This document shows, in pieces, positions 16,390 through 25,181 of a stretch of DNA of 64,000 nucleotides. Position numbers and translations under genes: made by a program. Each line of letters begins with the position of its first letter. Position 1 is the first letter of the stretch. The notes below the pieces were generated by a model. It saw only the letters and a list, made by a program, of their open reading frames with translations, was not told where the DNA came from and ran no database searches. Source of the DNA: Mycolicibacterium houstonense (GTDB lineage: Bacteria > Actinomycetota > Actinomycetes > Mycobacteriales > Mycobacteriaceae); NCBI RefSeq assembly GCF_900078665.2, contig NZ_LT546207.1, positions 2,261,738 through 2,325,737 of the forward strand. Reading direction: 5' to 3'.

Positions 16390-17871
16390 CTAGGGGGTGA
16401 CAGGCTCGGCGAAGACTGTGACGGTCGAGCGGCCCCGCAGGACGGTCGAGCCGCGTACAGCCCAGTGCTGCCCCTCGTCGGCGTCGGCATGGGCCAGCGC
16501 GCTGCCCGAACACAGCACGGTCGATTCGCGGTCCTTGGCGTGGTCGGCCAGCCGGGCGGCTTCGTTGACGGCATCACCGATCACGGTGTATTCGTAGCGG
16601 TTCTCGGCACCGATGTTGCCCGCGAATACCGATCCGCATGAGATGCCCACGCCGAACTCGACGTCCGGTAGTTGGTGCAATCGCGGCACCAGTGCCCGCG
16701 CGGTGGCCAACGCCGAGGAGGCCGGATTATCCAGCCGCAGCGGTGCGCCGAACACGGCCAGCACTGCATCACCCTCGAACTTGTTGATCAGGCCGTGATT
16801 CCGCTCGACGGTTTCCACCACGATCTTGAAGAACCCGTTGAGCAGCTGCGCGACCTCCTGGGGCGGCCGCGAAGCGCCGAGCACGGTCGAGCCGACCAGG
16901 TCGACGTAGAGCACGGCGGCCTCGCGGACATCCCCGGTGACCGCACTTCCCTGCTGTAGCGCGTGGCGGGCCACGTCGACCCCGACGTAGCGGCCGAACA
17001 AGTCGCGCAACCGGTTCCGCTCGGCCAAGCCGGCCAGCATCCGGTTGAATCCGGATTGCAGGCGGCCGATCTCGGATGACTCGTACACCTTGACCGAGAC
17101 ACCGGACCAGCCTCGTTCGACCGCTTTCATGGCGAGCACGACCTCGCCGATCGGGTCCGATACCGACCGTGCCACCAGAAACATCGACCGAAGGCCGAAG
17201 ACCAGGGACACGATCGCGAGCACGAGCACCGCGGCTTCGACCGGCGCGGTCTTCTGCACGAACCAGCCGTTGGAGCGTGCCAGCACGATCAACGCGATTC
17301 CCGCCAGAGGCAGTCCGCTGAACAGGGTCCAGATGGTGACAAGCCGAGCCAGGACGCCGGGCATCCGGACGATCGCCGCCGAAGAGGCAGTCAGCGACGC
17401 GGCGACGATGGGCCGCAACATCCGTTGAGTGACCAGGAATCCCATGCACGCGGCCGCCACGCCGCCGAACAGGATCGCACCGCCCATCACATAGGCGACG
17501 CCTCCCCCGGCGCCGAGGTTCAGCACCGTGTACACGAGCGCGCTCACGGCCCAGGTGGTGAACTGGATGATGGTCTGTCGGGGTGCGATACGCATGGCGG
17601 CGCGCTGCTGTTGTGGGGTCGGATTCTCACCCGCGGCAAACCATTTGAATGTCGGATGCACGTTGACCCAGCCGACGACGGTATCGACGATCGCCGCCGC
17701 GACCATCAATGCGATCAGTGCGACGAGATTCGCCTGGGTCAGCAGCTCGCGGGCGTCACCGACGGTGTTGCGGCTGAGCGCCAGCACTACAAGGGTCACC
17801 GCGGCGGCCGCAGTGGTCTGCGCGTAGATCTGCCTCGCCGCGTAGCTCACGCTGAGCCGAATCGCCCCCAT
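16390..17871 (-). CDS. Membrane-bound class III adenylate cyclase with HAMP domain
   Basis: A 493-residue cyclase making cAMP from ATP. Six hydrophobic segments fill residues 18-235, followed by a HAMP linker (SVSDPIGEVVLAM to about 285) and the catalytic domain (about 313-490). Key residues are all present: metal Asp324 (YVDLVGST) and Asp368 (FEGDAV), adenine-selecting Lys364 and Asp433 (VIGDAV), and transition-state Asn436 and Arg440 (NEAARL). The layout matches the Rv1318c/Rv1319c/Rv1320c/Rv3645 group of M. tuberculosis. It starts 15 nt after the crotonase stop, so the two may be co-transcribed. A link of cAMP signalling to this catabolic island is inference from position only. Confidence 0.94.
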   Translation of the reverse strand: MGAIRLSVSYAARQIYAQTTAAAAVTLVVLALSRNTVGDARELLTQANLVALIALMVAAAIVDTVVGWVNVHPTFKWFAAGENPTPQQQRAAMRIAPRQTIIQFTTWAVSALVYTVLNLGAGGGVAYVMGGAILFGGVAAACMGFLVTQRMLRPIVAASLTASSAAIVRMPGVLARLVTIWTLFSGLPLAGIALIVLARSNGWFVQKTAPVEAAVLVLAIVSLVFGLRSMFLVARSVSDPIGEVVLAMKAVERGWSGVSVKVYESSEIGRLQSGFNRMLAGLAERNRLRDLFGRYVGVDVARHALQQGSAVTGDVREAAVLYVDLVGSTVLGASRPPQEVAQLLNGFFKIVVETVERNHGLINKFEGDAVLAVFGAPLRLDNPASSALATARALVPRLHQLPDVEFGVGISCGSVFAGNIGAENRYEYTVIGDAVNEAARLADHAKDRESTVLCSGSALAHADADEGQHWAVRGSTVLRGRSTVTVFAEPVTP

Positions 17872-17886
17872 TTCAGAGGCCCGGAT

Positions 17887-18669
17887 CTACTTGATGTTCT
17901 GCTTCATCCCGTCGATATCCATCAGCACCGGCCATCCGCTGACGCTAAGCGCATTGCCGTGCCCGGTCTGGTGAATATCGAACACCGATTGGATCGCGGC
18001 GTAGAAACCCTGTACGTCGAGGGTCTGATTGACCGCGCGCTTGGCCTGGCGCAACGCGAATGCCGGCATCTGCGCGATCTGCGCCGCCAGCTCCGCGGTC
18101 TGGGCGTCGAGCTCGTCACGCGGCACCACCCGATTGACCATGCCCGTGTGCTCGGCCTCCTCCGCGGTCAGCGCCCGGCCGGTGAACAGGATTTCTTTGG
18201 CCTTACGGGCACCGAGTTCCCAGGTGTGGCCGTGGTACTCGACACCACCGATGCCCATCAGCGCCACCGGATCGGAGAACAGCGCGTCGTCAGCGGCCAG
18301 GATCAGGTCGCACGGCCAGCAGAGCAGGAGACCGCCGGAGATACAGCGGCCCTGGACCGCCGCGATCGACGGCTTGGGCACATTGCGCCAGCGCAGCGTG
18401 TACTCCAGATAGCGCCGCGACTCATGCTCGATCAGGAACTCCAGGGTGAGCTTGTCGGGTACGGGCCCGCCACCGCGCAGGTCATGGCCGGCGGAAAAGT
18501 GCTTGCCGTTGGCCCGCAACACGATCACCTTGACGTCCCGGTCGTCGGCCGCCCTGGTCCATGCCGCGTCGAGCTCGTCGAGCAGTTCCGGGTTCTGTGC
18601 GTTGGCGGCCTCGGGCCGGTTCAGCGTGATCGTGGCGATCGAATCAGTGGCGTCGTAGTCGATGTACAC
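17887..18669 (-). CDS. Enoyl-CoA hydratase/isomerase (crotonase) family protein without the canonical Glu pair
   Basis: A 260-residue crotonase-fold protein. The oxyanion-hole strand is GKHFSAGHDL and the second loop is QGRCISGGLLLCWPCDLILAADD. Aligning on CD...FSDP, the positions of rat hydratase Glu144 and Glu164 are Leu and Val, so simple hydration is doubtful. Other crotonase reactions (isomerisation, C-C bond cleavage, thioester hydrolysis) are possible. The GTG at 18669 is preferred because AAAGGA lies 5 nt upstream; the longer frame begins in the promoter. It diverges from the TetR gene, with an operator between them. Confidence 0.88.
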   Translation of the reverse strand: MYIDYDATDSIATITLNRPEAANAQNPELLDELDAAWTRAADDRDVKVIVLRANGKHFSAGHDLRGGGPVPDKLTLEFLIEHESRRYLEYTLRWRNVPKPSIAAVQGRCISGGLLLCWPCDLILAADDALFSDPVALMGIGGVEYHGHTWELGARKAKEILFTGRALTAEEAEHTGMVNRVVPRDELDAQTAELAAQIAQMPAFALRQAKRAVNQTLDVQGFYAAIQSVFDIHQTGHGNALSVSGWPVLMDIDGMKQNIK

Positions 18670-18798
18670 GGGTTTCCTTTGCTCACAGCTGACTATCGGC
18701 AACCGCCGTCGCGACGCGGCCACTATCGATGAAGTGCCGCCGCTGCGGCGCATTTGGTGCGAAACCCTTCTTCTGAAAGGACTTCTATAATTCCCGAC

Positions 18799-18817
18799 AT
18801 GAGAATACTATTCTCAT
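18799..18817. promoter_or_regulatory. Best-conserved GAGAAYnnnATTCTC operator, between crotonase and TetR genes
   Basis: ATGAGAATACTATTCTCAT is a perfect 19-bp palindrome. It lies between divergent genes, about 120 bp upstream of the TetR start and 130 bp upstream of the crotonase start. It is the longest uninterrupted version of the motif in the window, as expected for an autoregulatory site of the cognate repressor. Confidence 0.8.
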
Positions 18818-18937
18818 ACCACGAAAGTTACAATCTCCGACACGTTGGCCGCGAGGGGGTCTGGCAGCACAATGGCAAGGCGTTCTCCGGTACAGTCAGT
18901 TCATGTTCTCCCCACTCGACAAGCGTCGGAGCAGCCA

Positions 18938-19591
18938 GTGACTACCGCTGGCGAAGAACCGGCCTGGAAGCAACGAGCTGTCGAGCGGTCGATCAAAACA
19001 GCCAAGTTGCGCGCTGCACAACGCGTGCAGCGGTTCCTGGATGCCGCCCAGGCGATCATCATCGAGAAGGGCAGCACCGACTTCACCGTCCAAGAGGTCG
19101 TGGACCGCTCCCGGCAATCGCTGCGCAGCTTCTACCTGCAGTTCGACGGTAAGCACGAGCTACTGCTGGCCCTGTTCGAAGATGCGCTGAGCCGCTCTGC
19201 CGACCAGATCCGCGCCGCCACCTCCACCCAGGGTGAGCCGATCGAGCGACTCAAGGTCGCCATCCAGCTGCTTTTCGAATCATCTCGGCCGGACCCGGCC
19301 GCCAAGCGCCCACTGTTCACCGACTTCGCCCCCCGCTTGCTGGTCTCGCACCCCTCGGAGGTCAAGGTCGCGCACGCGCCGCTGCTCGCGCTGCTCACCG
19401 AGCTGATGGAGGAAGCCTCGGCGGCAGGTCAGTTGCGCCCCGGGATCAACCCCCGGCGCATGGCCGCGATGACCATGCAGACGGTGATGTTCGTCGCACA
19501 GTCCAGCGGCGGCGCCGATGAGGCATCCGTCCACCCGATCACAGCCGACGAGGTCTGGGATTTCTGCGCCAACGGATTCGCCGCCAGCTAG
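18938..19591 (+). CDS. TetR-family regulator, candidate repressor of the island-wide regulon
   Basis: A 217-residue TetR-type protein. The DNA-binding domain runs RVQRFLDAAQAIIIEKGSTD, TVQEVVDRSRQSLRSFYLQF and KHELLLALFEDAL, about residues 25-85. The GTG at 18938 is the favoured start, with GGAG 8 nt upstream; an ATG at 18872 would add 22 residues. The gene is bracketed by two copies of the 15-bp palindrome (18801 and 19594) with a third at 19959. This makes it the best candidate to bind that motif across the island. The inducer is unknown but is probably an acyl-CoA intermediate, as for KstR-type regulators. Confidence 0.9.
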   Translation: MTTAGEEPAWKQRAVERSIKTAKLRAAQRVQRFLDAAQAIIIEKGSTDFTVQEVVDRSRQSLRSFYLQFDGKHELLLALFEDALSRSADQIRAATSTQGEPIERLKVAIQLLFESSRPDPAAKRPLFTDFAPRLLVSHPSEVKVAHAPLLALLTELMEEASAAGQLRPGINPRRMAAMTMQTVMFVAQSSGGADEASVHPITADEVWDFCANGFAAS

Positions 19592-19593
19592 CT

Positions 19594-19608
19594 GAGAATT
19601 TCCTTCTC
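19594..19608. promoter_or_regulatory. GAGAA-n5-TTCTC operator-like site after the TetR gene
   Basis: GAGAATTTCCTTCTC, starting 3 bp after the TetR stop codon. It keeps both GAGAA/TTCTC arms but loses the inner T/A pair. Confidence 0.55.
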
Positions 19609-19958
19609 GGAAGATCAGAACACTCCTCGCCCGATGGCGGGCCTCGGATCTCCGGACTCGTCGCGAATGCGGCGGGCAACCGGTGCCCGGCGCGGTCAAA
19701 GTGCTCGCACGTTGGTCGGTCGGCACGCTTTCCCACTCACGACCGGCCGTTGTTCACGTCTTCGCAGGCGTCAGACCGCCGGCGACGCGGATGGATCAAC
19801 GCGGCCGGCATTCTGCCGGGTATCGCCGCGATCGACCATCCCAAGACGCCTCCGGATGACGCGAATGGCCGCGATTTCCGCTGGCCACACTTCCAACCGC
19901 GCCGAGCAGTGGAAACCCCACACCTAACCGGCCTCACGGTGCGTTCACGCGACAGCAT

Positions 19959-19973
19959 GAGAACTAAATTCTT
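19959..19973. promoter_or_regulatory. Imperfect GAGAAYnnnATTCTC site before the mycofactocin-type SDR
   Basis: GAGAACTAAATTCTT has one mismatch in the last base. It lies 126 bp upstream of the SDR start, in an AT-richer promoter-like region. Confidence 0.55.
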
Positions 19974-20099
19974 CTTTTGGAAGAGCGACAACTGCTAGAA
20001 ACGCATCTGCCGTTGACACGGCAGGCGACCCGGTGACAGAGTGCTGAGCAGCTGCACAGAATTTCGCGATCAGGTAGCTCAACAGAACTGGGGTAATCA

Positions 20100-20945
20100 A
20101 TGACTGGACGGGTGGAAGGAAAGGTCGCGTTCGTCACCGGCGCGGCCCGTGGCCAGGGACGGAGCCATGCGGTGCGGCTGGCGCAAGAAGGCGCCGACAT
20201 CATCGCGATCGACATCTGCGGACCGATCCGGCCCGGCGTGGAGACCGCCATCCCGGCCTCCACCTCCGACGACCTGGCTGAAACCGCGAACCTCATCAAG
20301 GGGCTCAACCGCCGCGTGGTCACCGCCGAGGTCGACGTGCGCGACGCCGATGCGATCAAGGCCGCCGTGGACAGCGGCGTCGAGCAGCTCGGACGGCTCG
20401 ACATCATTGTGGCCAACGCCGGTATCGGCAACGGCGGCGACGTGCTGCACGAGACCAGCCAGCTGGACTGGGACGAGATGATCGACATCAACCTGTCGGG
20501 CGTCTGGAAGTCGGTGAAAGCCGCTGTGCCGCACCTGATCGAAGGTGGCCGCGGCGGCTCGATCATCCTGACCAGCTCCGTCGGCGGGCTGAAGGCCTAC
20601 CCGCACTGCGGTAACTACGTGGCCGCCAAACACGGGGTCGTCGGGCTCATGCGTGGCTTCGCCGTCGAGCTCGGCCAGCACAACATCCGCTGCAACAGCG
20701 TGCATCCCACCCACGTCGCCACGCCGATGTTGCACAACGACGGCACATTCAAGATGTTCCGGCCGGATCTGGAGAATCCGGGCCCCGACGACATGGCGCC
20801 GATCTGCCAGCTGTTCCACACCCTGCCCATCCCGTGGGTCGAGGCCGTGGACATCAGCAACGCCGTGCTGTTCCTGGCGTCCGATGAGGCCAGGTACATC
20901 ACCGGTGTCACGCTGCCGGTCGACGCGGGAAGCTGCCTCAAGTAG
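20100..20945 (+). CDS. Mycofactocin-coupled SDR family oxidoreductase
   Basis: A 281-residue SDR of the subfamily that carries tightly bound NAD and passes electrons to mycofactocin. The sign is the N-terminal segment TGAARGQGRSHAVRLAQEGA followed by DIIAIDICG and a long insertion after it (about 38-58). Classical catalytic motifs are also present: NAG at IIVANAG, Ser in ILTSSVGG and the YVAAK pair. It ends with VTLPVDAGSCLK. It would oxidise a secondary alcohol or hydroxylated intermediate of the island. It stands alone on the plus strand, 9 nt from the convergent SDR. Confidence 0.92.
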   Translation: MTGRVEGKVAFVTGAARGQGRSHAVRLAQEGADIIAIDICGPIRPGVETAIPASTSDDLAETANLIKGLNRRVVTAEVDVRDADAIKAAVDSGVEQLGRLDIIVANAGIGNGGDVLHETSQLDWDEMIDINLSGVWKSVKAAVPHLIEGGRGGSIILTSSVGGLKAYPHCGNYVAAKHGVVGLMRGFAVELGQHNIRCNSVHPTHVATPMLHNDGTFKMFRPDLENPGPDDMAPICQLFHTLPIPWVEAVDISNAVLFLASDEARYITGVTLPVDAGSCLK

Positions 20946-20954
20946 GTCCGTCCC

Positions 20955-21761
20955 CTAGCCCGGACCGAGTGTTGCGGCGCCGGTCTGCGGGTGGCGGTAC
21001 CAGCCACCCGCAGCCCGAGTGCCGCCATCGACATGAATCGTCTGGCCGGTAATGTAGCCGGACAGGTCAGAAGCCAGAAAGACTGCCGTTCCGGCTATTT
21101 CGTCGACGTGCCCGGCCCGCCCCAGCGGAATGCCGTCCGCGATGCCGGGCGGCGGCCCGTCCGGCGACAGAGCCAGCAGACCCTCGGTGAGGGTCAGATC
21201 TGGCGCGATCGCGTTGACCCTGATGTTGTGGGGCGCGAGCTCGAACGATGCGGTCTGGGTGTAGTTGACGACGCCGGCCTTCGCCGCCGCGTAGGCAGCA
21301 TAGCCGGGGGCGGCGCGCACACCCTCGATTGACGTGAGATTGATGATGCTGCCGGGCAATTCATCGGCGACCAGCCGACGGGCCACCCGTTGAGTGCACA
21401 ACAACACGTGGCGCAGGTTGCTCTTGTACAGCGCGTCCCAACCGTTCTCCGTCGTCTCCAACAGTGGCGAGGAGAACACGCCGCCGGCATTGTTGACCAA
21501 GATCCGCACCGGCCCGAGCTCGCCGGCGGTCCTCGCAAGCGCGGCATCCACCTGTTCGGCGTCGCGCACATCGGCGACGATGCCCAACGCGCCGATGGCT
21601 TCGGCGGATTCCCTACAGCGGTCCGCATCGCGCTCCCAGATCGCCACCGAAGCACCGAAAGCCGCCAGACCGGCCGCGATGCCCCTGCCGATGCCGGCGC
21701 CGCCGCCGGTCACCACGGCCACCTGTCCGGTGAGTAGAACATCAGAAGGGTTGATAGCCAC
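20955..21761 (-). CDS. Short-chain dehydrogenase/reductase
   Basis: A 268-residue SDR with TGGGAGIG, NNAGGVFSSP, a Ser in IINLTSIEG and the YAAAK pair, ending GQTIHVDGG. The start is GTG with no clear ribosome binding site. It lies 29 nt after the double CoA-transferase and is the last gene of the nine-gene operon starting at 30882. The substrate is unknown; a hydroxyacyl-CoA or ring alcohol is likely. Confidence 0.9.
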   Translation of the reverse strand: MAINPSDVLLTGQVAVVTGGGAGIGRGIAAGLAAFGASVAIWERDADRCRESAEAIGALGIVADVRDAEQVDAALARTAGELGPVRILVNNAGGVFSSPLLETTENGWDALYKSNLRHVLLCTQRVARRLVADELPGSIINLTSIEGVRAAPGYAAYAAAKAGVVNYTQTASFELAPHNIRVNAIAPDLTLTEGLLALSPDGPPPGIADGIPLGRAGHVDEIAGTAVFLASDLSGYITGQTIHVDGGTRAAGGWYRHPQTGAATLGPG

Positions 21762-21790
21762 AGCTATTCAGGCTATCGCGGCGATCCTGG

Positions 21791-24208
21791 TCAGCGGGCC
21801 GCCTTGCGCCGACCACCTACCCCGGGTTCGGTGCCGATCACGCCATCTTCGGCCAGTGCGGTGATCTCGTCGTCGGACAACCCCAGTTCGGTCAGCAACT
21901 CGTGATTGTGTTCGCCCAGCAGCGGCGCCGCCCGTCGGTGCAGTTCCCGTGGACCGTTGGCCAGCGAGACGGGCAATGTGCTGTGCGGCGCGGCGTTGTT
22001 CACCGGATGGCCGACGTGCTCGAAAAACCGACGGAATCTCAGCTGCGGCAATTCCAGCTGCCGGTGCGGCTGCATCACCTTGGCGACCGGAACACCCGCA
22101 GGCCACAGGATTTCGACGATCTCGTCGCCACTGCGCGACCGGCACCAGGCAGCCAGGCGCGTATCGATCAGGTCGTGGTGGGCACGCCGGCCGTCGGCGG
22201 TGTCCAGCCGAGGATCCATCGCCCAATCCGGCTGCCCGATCGCGGACCGCAGCGCGCCCCATTGGGCGTCGGTGCCGACGGCGATCGCCACCCAGCTGTC
22301 ATCACGGCCGAACTCGTCGATCTCGGCGCTCTGGTAGATGTTCTGCGGCGCCGCCGCCGGACCGCGGTTTCCGTCGCGCTGCAACAGGGCGCCGTAGGCG
22401 GAGTATTCGATGATCTGCTCGGCAGCGATGTTCAGCGCCGCGTCGACCATGGCGGCCTCCACCTGCAGTCCCTGCCCGGTGCGGCGGCGGTGTTCCAGTG
22501 CCAGCAGCAATCCCGTCAGAGCGTGCACTCCGGCGTTGGGGTCACCGACCGAATACGGTTCGAACGGGGGGCGATCCGGGTACCCGGTGAGCCAGCTCAG
22601 CCCGGACGCATCCTCGATGATGTAGGCGAATGCCGGGTTGTCGCGCCACGGCCCGTCCAGCCCGAAACCGGGCATCCGGACCATGATGATGTCGTCTCGA
22701 AGCTCCCGCAATGAGTCGAAGTCGAGGCCGATCTGTTCGATCACCCTGGGTGTGAAGTTCTCCACCACCACATCACAGGTGGCGATGAGGCGGCGCAGCA
22801 GGTCGCGGCCCGGCTGGGTCTGGAAGTCCAGGGTCAGGCTCTTCTTGTTGGTGTTGAGCGCGCTGAAGATCGGTGAGCGCTCCCACCACTGCTCCACGCC
22901 GGCCGGGATGCCGGCGATCAACCGGGTGCCGTCCGGGCGAGGAGTCGACTCCAGATGGATCACCTCGGCGCCGAGCATGCCGAGCGGGTGCGTGCAGGAC
23001 GGTCCGGCCCAGAAGGTGGTCATGTCGAGCACCCGCAGTCCGCTGAACGGCAACCGGTCCCCGCTCGGATTCCCGATGGGTGCGTCGCGGGGCGTCAGCT
23101 CCGCGCCCCGGATCTCCTCGGTGTGCTCGCCGAGCCGGGGAGCCGGCGCCGGCTCGCGCAAGGTGGTACCGGAGAGCCGGTATGGCACGGCAGGTTGGGT
23201 GAACCCCTGCTGCGGATTGCGGACGAACGCCTGCCGCTGCACGAAATGATCCATGTCGGTGACGTTCTCGCCGTTGCCGACCGGGGAGTTGGGGATCCGG
23301 AAAGCGGACGCAAGATCTCGGACGTCGTCCACATTCTGATCGCGCAGCCAGCTGTACAACGCCTCGGCATGCAGGTTGGCCTGCTCGGTGATCGTCAGCT
23401 CTGAGGTCTCGTCGATCCACTCGTCGTGACCCGACATCGCGCACAGGTCCCACCACTGCTGGGCGGTGCCGCATCCGAGCGCCACCAGGCCGTCGGCGGC
23501 CTGCGCCACCCCGGGCACCGTGGGCCGGCGTTCGGTTCGCCATGGCCTGCCGAGCATTTCGAAGTAGGTCACCGGGTAATACGTCAGCCCGAGAATCTGT
23601 GCCTCGAGCGCGGACAGGTCCACGAACTCGCCGTGTCCGTCGCGCAGCGCCCGCTCCCGGAACGCCAACGTCATCGCCGCCGCGTAGGCACCGGCCAGCC
23701 ACTCGCCCACCTGTCCCCCGATGGACACCGGCGCCCGGTCCTGAACGCCACGACCGATGCCGATCGCGCCACCCGACCACGCCTGCAGGGTGAACTCGGT
23801 GGCGGGACGGTCACTCCACGGTCCGTCCAATCCGAACGGCGTGATCGAGGTGACGATCAGATGGGGGTGCCGCCGGAAAAGCTCCTCGGGCGTCACAGAT
23901 TGTGCGACAGCCGATTCCGGTGACCACATCACCGCATCGGCCGCGGCCACCAGCCGGTTCAGCAGGGATGGATCATCGGGGTGGACGACCACGCTGCGCT
24001 TGCCGCCGGCGAGAAAGGCGAAGAGGGCACCGTCTTCATCGGCTGCGATGTGCGCCCCCGACGCCGACCACCGGCGCAGCGGATCACCCTCGGGGGCTTC
24101 GACCTTGATCACATCGGCGCCACCGTCGGCGAGGAGCTTCGTGGCATACGACCCGGCGATCCCTGAGGACAGGTCGACGACGGTGTAGCCGTGCAGTGGT
24201 GAACTCAT
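21791..24208 (-). CDS. Double-domain CoA-transferase family III protein
   Basis: An 805-residue fusion of two complete CaiB/BaiF domains. Domain 1 covers about 5-370 (LLADGGADVIKVEAPEG; closing LGEHTEEIRG) and domain 2 about 388-790 (MLGAEVIHLESTPRPDG). The nucleophilic Asp is kept in domain 2 (Asp556, SVGDPNAGVHAL), but in domain 1 the same position is Glu169 (GGQVGEWLAGAY). Domain 1 may thus be non-catalytic or altered. Normal class III enzymes are interlocked homodimers of 400-residue chains, so the fusion would act like an internal heterodimer. The ATG at 24208 lies 4 nt after the crotonase stop. Confidence 0.92.
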   Translation of the reverse strand: MSSPLHGYTVVDLSSGIAGSYATKLLADGGADVIKVEAPEGDPLRRWSASGAHIAADEDGALFAFLAGGKRSVVVHPDDPSLLNRLVAAADAVMWSPESAVAQSVTPEELFRRHPHLIVTSITPFGLDGPWSDRPATEFTLQAWSGGAIGIGRGVQDRAPVSIGGQVGEWLAGAYAAAMTLAFRERALRDGHGEFVDLSALEAQILGLTYYPVTYFEMLGRPWRTERRPTVPGVAQAADGLVALGCGTAQQWWDLCAMSGHDEWIDETSELTITEQANLHAEALYSWLRDQNVDDVRDLASAFRIPNSPVGNGENVTDMDHFVQRQAFVRNPQQGFTQPAVPYRLSGTTLREPAPAPRLGEHTEEIRGAELTPRDAPIGNPSGDRLPFSGLRVLDMTTFWAGPSCTHPLGMLGAEVIHLESTPRPDGTRLIAGIPAGVEQWWERSPIFSALNTNKKSLTLDFQTQPGRDLLRRLIATCDVVVENFTPRVIEQIGLDFDSLRELRDDIIMVRMPGFGLDGPWRDNPAFAYIIEDASGLSWLTGYPDRPPFEPYSVGDPNAGVHALTGLLLALEHRRRTGQGLQVEAAMVDAALNIAAEQIIEYSAYGALLQRDGNRGPAAAPQNIYQSAEIDEFGRDDSWVAIAVGTDAQWGALRSAIGQPDWAMDPRLDTADGRRAHHDLIDTRLAAWCRSRSGDEIVEILWPAGVPVAKVMQPHRQLELPQLRFRRFFEHVGHPVNNAAPHSTLPVSLANGPRELHRRAAPLLGEHNHELLTELGLSDDEITALAEDGVIGTEPGVGGRRKAAR

Positions 24209-24212
24209 GCGC

Positions 24213-25181
24213 CTATTCAGGCTTGGCCCGGTTCTTCTTCGACAGCCGGAAGTCGGGCGGGAACTTGCTGTCGTTGTCGTTGACCGCGGCCGACAGACCC
24301 GAATCGATCGATTCGAACATGTCGAGGTCGTCGTCGCTGTCGTTGGCCACCCCATTGCCCATCGACTCGAAAAACGCGCTCAGCAGGCTGCCCATGTACT
24401 CACCCTGCTGCTGTTTGAAGATCTCGAAGAACATCTTCTGTTGAAAGACGGTGTCCACCGGCCGGTTTCGGGTACAGGCCAACGCGTACTTCTGCACTTC
24501 GTCCTCCAGCTGGTCGCGGGGCACCACCTTGTTGAGAAAGTTGCAGTCGTACATCTCCGCGGCGGTGAACGGCCTGCCGGTGAACACCATCTCCTGGAAC
24601 TTGCGCAGGCCCATCATCTGGACCCAGGTCCACATGCGTGGCCCCCAGCCGTGATACCGGAATGACGGATGGCCGAACAGGGCGTCGTCCGAGGAGATCA
24701 CCAGGTCGGCGTCCGCACACTGGTAGAAGTGCCAGCCGTAGCAGTAGCCCTTGGCCTCGACGATGCTGATCTTCTTGAAGTCCTGTAGCGCCCGGTTACC
24801 GGCCTGGGAGTTGGCGTACCAGGCGCTGATCGTGGCGCCGTTGCGGAAGGTGCCCTTGGGCGGGTACGTGACCGGACCGGCGCCCGAAACATCTCGGTCC
24901 TCCAGGCGCAGCTCGGCCAGCCGCACCGCCGGATTGTCGTTGCCCTCCATGAACTCCGGGAGGTCCGCACCGCTGCCCAGGTTGTCCCCGACGCCGCGGA
25001 TGATCACCACCTTCACGTCGTTGTCGGCGTTGGCCGCCCGCAGCACATCGGCGTAGCGGAGCCGGGCCATCGACGTCGGCGCGTTGAGGAACTCCGGCCG
25101 GTTGAACGTGATGGTGGCGATCTTGGTCTTGGGGTCCTTGTCGTAGAGGATGATCTCCTCGGGTGTGGGACGCTCAGACAT
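24213..25181 (-). CDS. Crotonase-family protein, long form, without the canonical Glu pair
   Basis: A 322-residue enoyl-CoA hydratase/isomerase-like protein, about 60 residues longer than usual. The oxyanion strand is NLGSGADLPEF and the second loop EAKGYCYGWHFYQCADADL followed by FGHPSFRYHGWGPR. The positions of Glu144/Glu164 of rat hydratase are Tyr and Ser. There is an insertion of about 40 residues after GADL and a Lys/Asp-rich C-terminal tail. The start overlaps the end of the upstream M24 gene by 8 nt. Activity is likely on a CoA thioester, but not plain hydration. Confidence 0.87.
   Translation of the reverse strand: MSERPTPEEIILYDKDPKTKIATITFNRPEFLNAPTSMARLRYADVLRAANADNDVKVVIIRGVGDNLGSGADLPEFMEGNDNPAVRLAELRLEDRDVSGAGPVTYPPKGTFRNGATISAWYANSQAGNRALQDFKKISIVEAKGYCYGWHFYQCADADLVISSDDALFGHPSFRYHGWGPRMWTWVQMMGLRKFQEMVFTGRPFTAAEMYDCNFLNKVVPRDQLEDEVQKYALACTRNRPVDTVFQQKMFFEIFKQQQGEYMGSLLSAFFESMGNGVANDSDDDLDMFESIDSGLSAAVNDNDSKFPPDFRLSKKNRAKPE

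Larger units (their letters stand above)
19592..20099. other. 508-bp intergenic stretch with two operator-like sites
   Basis: No convincing gene was found. Short open frames on both strands lack ribosome binding sites and known family features. The stretch holds the palindrome at 19594-19608, directly after the TetR stop, and another at 19959-19973, 126 bp before the mycofactocin-type SDR. The last 150 bp are AT-richer and probably contain that gene's promoter. A small RNA or long leader cannot be excluded. Confidence 0.5.

Noticed and set aside
19634-19998. Two short plus-strand frames in the gap after the TetR gene
   Set aside because: Neither has a ribosome binding site or recognisable motif; the sequence is kept as intergenic.
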